Source of the DNA: an uncultured Clostridia bacterium
GTDB lineage: Bacteria > Bacillota_A > Clostridia > Oscillospirales > Oscillospiraceae
Reading direction: 5' to 3'
DNA length: 6,667 nucleotides
NCBI GenBank assembly: GCA_947167435.1
Contig: CAMVIC010000086.1
Location: 1-6,667, forward strand
This document shows, piece by piece, positions 1-5,616 of the stretch (position 1 is the first letter of the stretch; the number at the start of each line of letters is the position of its first letter). Both the position numbers and the translations under genes were made by a program. Under the pieces are notes generated by a model. It searched no databases. It was not told the DNA's origin and saw only the letters and a list, made by a program, of their open reading frames with translations.

Positions 1-18
1 CAGGGTTTTGATCAGCAT
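1..18 (-). CDS. Start of a gene downstream of dtd, possibly an MBL-fold metallo-hydrolase (partial)
   Basis: Only the first six codons are in the window: ATG at 18-16, reading MLIKTL. The start is well supported. An AAAGGAG ribosome binding site lies at 28-34 with a 9-base spacer, and the ATG comes 3 bases after the dtd stop codon. The product cannot be read from six residues. In many Clostridia the gene after dtd encodes a small metallo-beta-lactamase-fold hydrolase of the glyoxalase II-like type, and its N-terminus often has the form M-x-I-K-x-L, which fits. That assignment is inference from gene order and a very short match. It is almost certainly co-transcribed and translationally coupled with dtd. 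Confidence 0.45.
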
Positions 19-21
19 ATC

Positions 22-465
22 TTACAGCTCCTTTGTATCCAGAATGATGGTGACCGGGCCGTCGTTCTGGCTGAAAACCTGCATGTCGGCGCCGAACACG
101 CCGGATTCCACATGGAAACCCTCCTCACGGCACCTGGCCATGACCAACTCATAGAGGGGGATCGCGGTCTCCGGTCGGGCCGCGTGGGAAAAGCCGGGGC
201 GCCGGGATCTGCAGTCGGCAAACAGAGTGAACTGGCTGATGATCAGCAGCTCCGCCCCCGCGTCCCTGGGGTTTACATTCATCTTTCCGTTTTCATCCTC
301 GAAGATCCGCAGCCCGCAGATCTTGTCGGCGATCTTCAAAGCCTGGGCCTCGGTGTCCTCTTCGTGCACGCCCAGCAGGACCAGAAAGCCCTTGCCGATG
401 CTGCCGCGGGTCTCTCCGTCGATGACCACGGAGGCGGACCTGACCCGGGTTAATACAGCTCTCAT
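22..465 (-). CDS. dtd: D-aminoacyl-tRNA deacylase
   Basis: Cytosolic enzyme that hydrolyses D-amino acids (and glycine mischarged on tRNA-Ala) from tRNA, keeping them out of protein synthesis. The 147 residues match the usual bacterial DTD length of about 145-150. Both family signatures are visible: SQFTL at residues 77-81, with the active-site Thr80, and NDGPVTI at 134-140, carrying the Gly-cisPro pair (136-137) that gives chiral selectivity. The opening MRAVLTRVRSASV is also typical. The start ATG (465-463) overlaps the rel stop codon as ATGA, with GGAGAG at 471-476 as its ribosome binding site and a 5-base spacer, so translation is probably coupled to rel. It is the third gene of the recJ-rel-dtd unit, as in Bacillus and many Clostridia. 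I see no missing key residue. Confidence 0.96.
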   Translation of the reverse strand: MRAVLTRVRSASVVIDGETRGSIGKGFLVLLGVHEEDTEAQALKIADKICGLRIFEDENGKMNVNPRDAGAELLIISQFTLFADCRSRRPGFSHAARPETAIPLYELVMARCREEGFHVESGVFGADMQVFSQNDGPVTIILDTKEL

Positions 466-2705
466 TTCTTCTCTCCGTTTCTGCTGACGCGGCTGACGCC
501 CGGGATGGCGGCGAGCCTTGCCATGATATAGCGCAGCTCCGCAATGCCGCGAACCTCCAGCGTCACGCTGGTCAGCGCAAGACCGGAGCCGATGTCCCGG
601 GAGGTAAGGCTTCGTACCTTGGCGTTGAGGGTGTTGAGCACGGTGGCAATGTCCATGACCAGACCGGAGCGATCCTTGGAGGCAATGTTCAGCGTGGTCA
701 GATAGCTGTCGGTGATCTCACCGGCCCAGGCCACCTTGATCCAGCGGCCCTCGCTCTCCGTGTCCTGGGATCGCTTCTGGTAGTTTTCGCAATCCTTCCG
801 ATGGATGGAGACGCCCTGCCCGCGGGTGATGAAGCCGATGATCTCATCCCCGGGGACGGGAGTGCAGCAGCGGGAGAATTTGACCAGGCAGTTGTCCAAC
901 CCCGCCACCAGAATGCCGTGGACGGGCTTGCCCTCTTTCTTGGCGTTCTGCTCCCGCCGCTCGGCGGCGGCGTTCATCTTGTCCAGAGCGGTCTTCCGGT
1001 CGGGCTTTGCGCTGCGCAGCTCGTCCCGCAGGCGGTTTGCCACACGGGCCACTGTGACGCCGCCGTAACCAATGGCGGCATAGAGATCGTCCACCGAGCC
1101 GAAGGAAAGGCGCTTGAGGATGGGGGAGAGAATCTCCTCGTCCATCACGTCCTCCAGCTTCAGCTCCTGGTGCCGCAGCTCGTCCTCCAGCATCTCGCGG
1201 CCGCGGATCACGTTCTCCTCCCGGCGCTCCTTCTTGAACCACTGCTTGATTTTGGTGCGGGCGGAGCCGCTCTTGACCACGTTCAGCCAGTCGCGGCTGG
1301 GGCCGGGGGCGGACTTGGAGGTGCGAATCTCCACGATGTCGCCGTTTTGCAGCACATAATCGTAGGTGACGATGCGGCCGTTGACCTTGGCGCCCACCAT
1401 GTGGTTGCCCACATCCGAGTGGATGTTGTAGGCAAAGTCGATAGGCGTGGCGCCGGCGGGCAGGTTGATTACGTCGCCCTTGGGAGAGAAGACGAAGACC
1501 TCGTCGGCGAACATGTCGATTTTCAGATCGTGGAAAAAGTCCTGGGCGTCGGACTCCTGCTGGCTCTCCAGCAGACGGCGGACCCAGGCGAACTTGTCCT
1601 CGTCGCCCTGACGCAGATTGCTGCCGCCGTCGTTGAGCTTGTATTTCCAGTGGGCGGCGATGCCGTATTCAGCGGTGCGGTGCATATCCCAGGTGCGAAT
1701 CTGCACCTCGAAGGGGATACCCTCGGAGCCGATTACGGTGGTGTGCACGCTCTGGTACATATTGGGCTTGGGCGTGGAGATATAATCCTTGAAACGGCCG
1801 GGCACGGGCTTGAACATGTCGTGGATGAGGCCCAGCACGTTATAGCAGTCGGGAATGGTGTCCACAATCACGCGGAAAGCGCACAGGTCGAAGATGCCGT
1901 TGATGTCCAGCTTCTGGGAATACATCTTCCGATAAATGCTGTACACATGCTTGATGCGGCAGTAGACGGTCGCCTTTATGCCCTCGGCGTCCAGGCGGGC
2001 CTGAATCTTCTTCTCCATGCTGTCCATGAAGGCCTCCAGCTGAGGCATGCGGGCGTCCAGCGTGTCGGTGATCTCTTTGTAACCTGCCGGGTCCAGGTAC
2101 TGCAGGGACAAATCCTCCAGCTCCCACTTCACCTTCTGGATGCCAAGCCGGTGGGCGATGGGGGCATAGATCTCCATGGTCTCCAGGGACTTGGCCCGCT
2201 GCTTCTCCGGCGTCTGGTAATCCATGGTACGCATGTTGTGCAGCCGGTCGGCGATCTTGATGAGAATGACGCGGATGTCCTTGGCCATGGCCATGAGCAT
2301 TTTGCGCAGGTTCTCCATCTGCTCGTCTTCCTTGCTGGTGTACTGCACCCGGGTCAGCTTGGTGACCCCCTCCACGATATCCGCCACCGGCATACCGAAC
2401 TGGTGGGCAATGTCCGCGTGGGTCAGGGGGGTGTCTTCGATCACGTCGTGCAGCAGCGCCGCCACGATGGAGTCCTCGTCCAGCCCCATGTCCACCGAGA
2501 TTTCCGCCGCGGCCACACAGTGGGTCACATAGGGGGAGCCGTCCTTGCGCTTCTGCCCGGAGTGGGCCATCTTTGCCGTGTCATAGGCGGCGCGGATGCG
2601 GCCCAGATCCATGACGTGGCCGGAGCCGGCGATTTTCTCCTCCAGCTCCGCATACATTTTGTCCGGGTCCAGCAGGGCGACGGTTTTGTTTTCGTTGTCA
2701 GACAT
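462..2705 (-). CDS. relA: Bifunctional (p)ppGpp synthetase/hydrolase, long RSH (Rel) type
   Basis: Makes and degrades the stringent-response alarmone (p)ppGpp; ribosome-associated in amino-acid starvation. The 747 residues carry the full long-RSH order. The HD hydrolase domain spans about 30-200, with R53, H62, H86-D87, E90-D91, D153 and N157, and matches the catalytic residues of the streptococcal enzyme at a constant offset. The synthetase domain spans about 230-360, with R250, D273, Y317 and E333. The TGS domain is about 396-460, a helical linker follows, a Cys-rich zinc-finger/RIS region lies at about 605-640 (C606, C613, C614, H635, C639), and an ACT/RRM domain at about 668-745. RFKD at 304-307 is the RXKD motif of bifunctional enzymes, as opposed to the EXDD of synthetase-only RelA. 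Both activities therefore look intact. The start has a strong AGGAGG at 2713-2718 with a 7-base spacer. It lies 100 bases after recJ and overlaps dtd by 4 bases. The symbol follows Firmicutes usage; 'rel' is equally correct. Confidence 0.97.
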   Translation of the reverse strand: MSDNENKTVALLDPDKMYAELEEKIAGSGHVMDLGRIRAAYDTAKMAHSGQKRKDGSPYVTHCVAAAEISVDMGLDEDSIVAALLHDVIEDTPLTHADIAHQFGMPVADIVEGVTKLTRVQYTSKEDEQMENLRKMLMAMAKDIRVILIKIADRLHNMRTMDYQTPEKQRAKSLETMEIYAPIAHRLGIQKVKWELEDLSLQYLDPAGYKEITDTLDARMPQLEAFMDSMEKKIQARLDAEGIKATVYCRIKHVYSIYRKMYSQKLDINGIFDLCAFRVIVDTIPDCYNVLGLIHDMFKPVPGRFKDYISTPKPNMYQSVHTTVIGSEGIPFEVQIRTWDMHRTAEYGIAAHWKYKLNDGGSNLRQGDEDKFAWVRRLLESQQESDAQDFFHDLKIDMFADEVFVFSPKGDVINLPAGATPIDFAYNIHSDVGNHMVGAKVNGRIVTYDYVLQNGDIVEIRTSKSAPGPSRDWLNVVKSGSARTKIKQWFKKERREENVIRGREMLEDELRHQELKLEDVMDEEILSPILKRLSFGSVDDLYAAIGYGGVTVARVANRLRDELRSAKPDRKTALDKMNAAAERREQNAKKEGKPVHGILVAGLDNCLVKFSRCCTPVPGDEIIGFITRGQGVSIHRKDCENYQKRSQDTESEGRWIKVAWAGEITDSYLTTLNIASKDRSGLVMDIATVLNTLNAKVRSLTSRDIGSGLALTSVTLEVRGIAELRYIMARLAAIPGVSRVSRNGEKK

Positions 2706-2805
2706 ATCGTTTCCTCCTGAGAGGCTTGTATTCGAAGCGGCCCCGTGCGCTCATTCTTCCTTTTTCGCGGCAAGCCCGCTTTGCCGGGCCTTGCCGCGAG
2801 GGGCT
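2706..2805. other. recJ-rel intergenic gap: two stem-loops, possible leader ORF
   Basis: This 100-base gap separates two genes of the same strand. Next to recJ it holds two stem-loops (listed separately). The remainder, 2706-2760, contains the rel ribosome binding site (2713-2718) and an 18-codon open frame on the minus strand from ATG at 2754-2752 to TGA at 2700-2698, reading MSARGRFEYKPLRRKRYV. This frame runs 8 bases into rel. Its own Shine-Dalgarno sequence (AAGGA) is placed only about 3 bases before the ATG, which is poor. I found no convincing sigma-A promoter for rel here, so rel probably depends on transcription coming through recJ. Many Firmicutes carry apt between recJ and rel; there is no room for it or a trace of it here. 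Confidence 0.6.
2766..2798 (-). repeat. GC-rich inverted repeat (stem-loop) after recJ
   Basis: CGCGGCAAG at 2766-2774 pairs with CTTGCCGCG at 2790-2798. The stem continues as CCCG (2775-2778) with CGGG (2785-2788), leaving one bulged base (2789) and a 6-base loop, for 13 pairs in all. It begins 7 bases after the recJ stop. In the direction of transcription it is followed by AAAAAGG, not by a T-run, so it is not a canonical intrinsic terminator on the minus strand. The plus strand likewise has no T-run after it. It may protect or mark the 3' end of recJ mRNA, act as a processing or pause site, or be a dispersed intergenic palindrome. Only the structure itself is certain. Confidence 0.75.
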
Positions 2806-2814
2806 TTACAGCCC
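2801..2814 (-). repeat. Small stem-loop with the recJ stop codon in its loop
   Basis: On the minus strand GGGCT (2814-2810) and AGCCC (2805-2801) form five pairs closing a GTAA loop, which has the GNRA tetraloop form. The recJ TAA stop begins in this loop. It sits two bases from the larger stem-loop, so the two could stack as tandem hairpins in the recJ-rel transcript. Function unknown; a five-pair stem can arise by chance in GC-rich DNA. Confidence 0.45.
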
Positions 2815-4809
2815 GCGCAAAGTGCGAATGATGCTTGTGCCTTCCAGATCCGCTTTTCCGTTTATTTCTGCGCTTTTTGCGCCGAAAAGCCTGCCGTCGC
2901 CGCTGTGGAGAAGACCGGTCTCCTGCAAAGTCAGCAGACAGAGACAGTATCGCTCCGGTTCCATGCCGGGCGGGCAGAGAGACAGAATATCCGCAGAACT
3001 GTCCGGCAGGGCAAATTCCCCGCCCACACTGCGCCAGAGCCGCACAAAATCGCAGCGTTCGGGACAGAAGGCGGAGGCGCAGCCGATGGCCTCGGCATCG
3101 CCGTGAAGCAGACGGTCACAGTGGGCGGAGCCGTCGTGGGGCCGGGCCCCGGCAATCAGCAGCTGAACAGAGGCGTGACCTCGGTATTCGTTGATCTGGG
3201 GCGTAAAGGCCAGATCGATTTTGTCACCTGCATTGAGCCCCAGCTGCTTTGCATTGTGAGAGAAGAAAATGCCCTCAAAGCGGGTGCCCTTCAGGCAGAC
3301 CCGAAGCCTGAGATGCCGGCCTCCGCCCACCTGATCGCAGGATTCCAGCTCCACTGCGTTCATATACAGCAGAGGCTTGGGATTGCCGTTGCCGTAAGGC
3401 TCCAGCAGGTCCAGCTGCCGCACGTTTTCAAAGTCCAGCAGTGCCGGATCATCGATGCGCAGCTCACAGCACAGCTCCGGCTGGGGCTCAGGGCGATGCT
3501 CCTTGTAGTAGTCCCGCAGAGCATCACGGAAGGCGTCCACCTGATCACGGCGAATGGTGAGGCCCGCTGCCAGCGCGTGGCCGCCGAAGCCAAGCAGATG
3601 CCCGGAACAGGTGGAGAGCGCCTCGAAGAGATTGAAGCCGCCGTAACTGCGGCAGGAACCCTTCCCCTGATCGCCGCTGAGGCAGATCATCACTGCCGGC
3701 AGGGCATACTGCTCTGCCAGACGGGAAGCGGCGATGCCGATCACGCCCTGATGCCAGTGGTCGCTGGCAAGAACGATGGGACCGTCGGGCTCGGTGCCCG
3801 CCAGAAGCGCCTGTGCCTCCTGCCAGATTTCTGTCTCAATATGCTGCCGCTGACGGTTCAGCTCGCACAGCTCGGAGGCAAGCCTGGCCGCCTCCTGTGC
3901 GTCCGTACTCATCAAAAGCTCTGCCGCACGCGTCGCCTGCCCCAGCCGGCCGGCGGCGTTGAGCCGCGGCGCCAGACTAAAGCCCAACAGGGATGCGGTC
4001 AGGGGCTTTCCGGCCACAGACACTTCCCGCAGCATGGCGGCAAAGCCCGGCAGGGGATCGCGTTCCAGCTTCTCCAGCCCCCTGCGGACCAGGTACCGGT
4101 TTTCGTCCGTCAGAAGCATCACGTCGGCAACCGTGCCCAGGGCGACCAGGTCTGCATAGCGGGAGAGCATCTGCTCACTTTCGCCCTCACAGGCACAGAC
4201 CAGCTTCAGCGCAACGCCCACGCCGGCAAGATCCGGGTTGGGATAGCTGTCGCCGGGCTGCTTGCAGTCGATCACCGCGACAGCGTCCGGCAAAGCGCCG
4301 GATTTGCACTCGTGGTGGTCGGTAATGACCATGTCAATCCCCAGTTGACGGGCATAATCCGCCTCTTCCACGGCGGTAATGCCGCAGTCCACCGTGATAA
4401 CCAGATGCACGCCCTCGTCCCGGAGCGTCTCCAGCGCGGCACAGTTGAGCCCGTATCCCTCGCAGGAACGGTCGGGAATATACGGAATGCAGCGAAGCCC
4501 CTTGCTGCGAAGGTAATCGGTGACCAGACAGGTGGCGGTGATGCCGTCCACGTCATAGTCGCCGTAGACTGCCACAGTCTCGCCCAGGCGCAGGGCCTGA
4601 TGAATGCGCGCCACCGCAACGGGCATGCCCAGCATCTTCATCGGGTCGTGCAGGCAGTCAGGACCGCCCTCCAGCATCTGACGGGCGGCCTCCGGCGTAC
4701 GAATGCCCCGCAGCGCAAGTACGGAAGCCAGCAGCGGACGGTAGACCTTACTCAGTTCGCCGGGACACTCCGGACGGGAATATGGTATTTTCCACTCCTT
4801 ACGATTCAT
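2806..4809 (-). CDS. recJ: Single-stranded-DNA-specific 5'-3' exonuclease RecJ
   Basis: Degrades single-stranded DNA 5' to 3' in recombinational repair (RecF pathway), mismatch repair and base excision repair. The DHH phosphoesterase core is clear in the 667 residues: DYDVDG at 84-89, VDCGI at 140-144, the DHH triad at 164-166, and GTVADV at 225-230 with metal-binding D229. NAAGR at 284-288 and the DHHA1-domain signature GGHALAAG at 409-416 follow, then an OB-fold region beginning near PYGNGNPKP (471-479). The last 100 residues or so are a C-terminal extension of the kind seen in Firmicutes RecJ. Length is ordinary for Clostridia. The chosen ATG has only a modest ribosome binding site (AGGG at 4817-4820, 7-base spacer), but no better start lies nearby, and a Trp close to the N-terminus is usual in the family. 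It is first in the unit with rel and dtd, behind its own promoter candidate. Confidence 0.96.
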   Translation of the reverse strand: MNRKEWKIPYSRPECPGELSKVYRPLLASVLALRGIRTPEAARQMLEGGPDCLHDPMKMLGMPVAVARIHQALRLGETVAVYGDYDVDGITATCLVTDYLRSKGLRCIPYIPDRSCEGYGLNCAALETLRDEGVHLVITVDCGITAVEEADYARQLGIDMVITDHHECKSGALPDAVAVIDCKQPGDSYPNPDLAGVGVALKLVCACEGESEQMLSRYADLVALGTVADVMLLTDENRYLVRRGLEKLERDPLPGFAAMLREVSVAGKPLTASLLGFSLAPRLNAAGRLGQATRAAELLMSTDAQEAARLASELCELNRQRQHIETEIWQEAQALLAGTEPDGPIVLASDHWHQGVIGIAASRLAEQYALPAVMICLSGDQGKGSCRSYGGFNLFEALSTCSGHLLGFGGHALAAGLTIRRDQVDAFRDALRDYYKEHRPEPQPELCCELRIDDPALLDFENVRQLDLLEPYGNGNPKPLLYMNAVELESCDQVGGGRHLRLRVCLKGTRFEGIFFSHNAKQLGLNAGDKIDLAFTPQINEYRGHASVQLLIAGARPHDGSAHCDRLLHGDAEAIGCASAFCPERCDFVRLWRSVGGEFALPDSSADILSLCPPGMEPERYCLCLLTLQETGLLHSGDGRLFGAKSAEINGKADLEGTSIIRTLRGL

Positions 4810-4846
4810 GTTGTATCCCTATCAATTCTGAATTAACTAATGATTT

Positions 4847-4875
4847 ATCTTACCAAAATCCCGACTCCAATTCAA
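4847..4875 (-). promoter_or_regulatory. Sigma-A type promoter for the recJ-rel-dtd unit
   Basis: In the AT-rich gap in front of recJ the minus strand reads TTGAAT (-35, 4875-4870), a 17-base spacer, and TAAGAT (-10, 4852-4847). TGG directly before the -10 forms an extended -10 element. Each hexamer matches the consensus at four of six positions, and the spacing is optimal. The predicted start is near 4840, giving a leader of about 30 bases before the recJ ATG. No other elements are apparent in this 98-base gap (4810-4907). Confidence 0.6.
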
Positions 4876-4907
4876 TACCGCCAAAGGAAAAACTGCGTTT
4901 TTTCTGT

Positions 4908-5489
4908 TTACTTCGAATAATCCTTCAGGCGGCGGATGCTGCCGCTGAAAGCCTCGGTCTGCTCCAGCGCACGCAGCGCATCCTCCGGCTCTGTGCAAAC
5001 CCGGAAGAGCCGGAGGCAGTTTTTGCTGAGAAAGCGCTGCTCCGCCGCCTGTTCCAGAAGCGCCAGCAGGGGAGCATAGTAGTTCAGCGTGTTGAGCAAT
5101 ACCACAGGCTTTCCGTGCAGGCCCAATTGCTTGAGGGTGAGCGTCTCGAACAATTCCTCAAAGGTGCCGATACCGCCGGGAAGCGCCAGAAAGGCATCGC
5201 TCTCTGCCGCCATGGCAGCCTTGCGCTCTGCCAGTGTGTCTGTAAACACAAAACGCGAACAGCCCTGAAACAGAACGCCCGGTTCGTCGAAGAAACGCGG
5301 AGCGATGCCGATAATCTCCCCGCCGACAGCGGCCGCACCCCGGGCAGCGGCGCCCATCAGTCCGCCGGCACCGCCGCCGAACACCAGACTGTGGCCTGCT
5401 CTGGCCAGCAGGCTCCCCACAGCCTCTGCCGCTTCAAAATAACGGGGATCCAGTTCGTCACCGGAGGCGCCGTAAACACAGATTTTCAT
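4908..5489 (-). CDS. LOG-family (TIGR00730) Rossmann-fold protein, putative nucleoside 5'-monophosphate phosphoribohydrolase
   Basis: Cytosolic protein of the family once called 'lysine decarboxylase-like'. Characterised members cleave the N-glycosidic bond of cytokinin riboside 5'-monophosphates or ordinary nucleotides, releasing base and ribose 5-phosphate. The 193 residues are standard length. A glycine-rich nucleotide-binding stretch GGGAGGLMG is at 38-46, the conserved R89-K90 pair is in LAERKAAM, and the signature PGGIGTFEE is at 104-112 with the catalytic Glu. The N-terminus reads MKICVYGASG where most members have a Cys-Gly-Ser-Ser, a mild departure. The start has GGGAGG at 5495-5500 with a 5-base spacer and a promoter in front. 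It is divergent from the metal transporter and separated from recJ by a gap with its own promoter. The substrate in this bacterium cannot be told from the sequence. Confidence 0.9.
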   Translation of the reverse strand: MKICVYGASGDELDPRYFEAAEAVGSLLARAGHSLVFGGGAGGLMGAAARGAAAVGGEIIGIAPRFFDEPGVLFQGCSRFVFTDTLAERKAAMAAESDAFLALPGGIGTFEELFETLTLKQLGLHGKPVVLLNTLNYYAPLLALLEQAAEQRFLSKNCLRLFRVCTEPEDALRALEQTEAFSGSIRRLKDYSK

Positions 5490-5528
5490 TGAATCCTCCC
5501 GCTTATCGGAATGCAGATTTTGCGTATC

Positions 5529-5557
5529 ATTATACCACCGGCCGGATTATTTGAAAA
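5529..5557 (-). promoter_or_regulatory. Sigma-A type promoter for the LOG-family gene
   Basis: The minus strand carries a perfect TATAAT (5534-5529) preceded by TGG, an extended -10, with TTTTCA (5557-5552) as a partial -35 at a 17-base spacing. The predicted start is near 5522, giving a leader of about 32 bases before the ATG at 5489. The -35 directly abuts the palindrome at 5558-5570. Confidence 0.7.
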
Positions 5558-5570
5558 GGTCAACTTGACC
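5558..5570. promoter_or_regulatory. Palindromic candidate operator between divergent promoters
   Basis: GGTCAA-C-TTGACC is a perfect 6+1+6 palindrome. Its right half is the -35 candidate of the metal transporter promoter, and its left edge touches the -35 of the LOG-gene promoter, so a dimeric regulator bound here could affect both. A metal-responsive regulator would make sense next to a metal importer. However, I do not recognise the sequence as a Zur, AdcR or MntR box, so no factor is assigned. Confidence 0.5.
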
Positions 5571-5593
5571 GGCGGCGCCCGTCGTGATAAGGT
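5565..5593 (+). promoter_or_regulatory. Promoter candidate for the metal transporter operon
   Basis: TTGACC (5565-5570, five of six consensus bases) is followed after 17 bases by TAAGGT (5588-5593). That hexamer matches only at its first two and last positions, but those are the most conserved ones, and TGA before it supplies an extended -10. The predicted start is near 5600, about 17 bases before the ATG and just ahead of the ribosome binding site. The nearby TATAAA at 5593-5598 is a better -10 on its own but lacks a correctly spaced -35 and would leave a very short leader. Confidence 0.45.
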
Positions 5594-5616
5594 ATAAAAT
5601 GGATTGGAGGGCGCTT

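Noticed and set aside
801..2720. A 639-codon open frame on the plus strand, antisense to rel.
   Set aside because: It mirrors the GC-rich codon pattern of rel, has low-complexity Gly/Val/His/Leu-rich translation with no recognisable domain, and the opposite strand is an unmistakable full-length Rel.
2706..2760. A separate promoter for rel in the recJ-rel gap (TACAAG as -10).
   Set aside because: No acceptable -35 exists at 16-18 bases, and the hexamer match is poor.
2596..4836. A 746-codon open frame on the plus strand, antisense to recJ and overlapping the rel start.
   Set aside because: Same reason: it is a frame shadow of recJ, shows no family motif, and runs through the recJ-rel gap and the recJ upstream region without its own start signals.
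4887..4904. Possible terminator after the LOG gene (AAAAAC-GCA-GTTTTT on the minus strand).
   Set aside because: The stem is six pairs with only one GC pair and a three-base loop. It is probably too weak to terminate, and the downstream AT-richness fits the recJ promoter region better.
5538..5545. CCGGCCGG perfect 8-base palindrome in the divergent gap.
   Set aside because: Short palindromes of G and C are expected by chance in GC-rich DNA; it lies in the LOG promoter spacer with no further symmetry.
5584..5616. Earlier GTG (5584) or ATG (5599) start for the metal-binding protein.
   Set aside because: Both would place the strong GGAGG at 5606-5610 inside the gene and add residues ahead of a normal signal peptide. 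GTG has no ribosome binding site and ATG 5599 only a weak AAGG.
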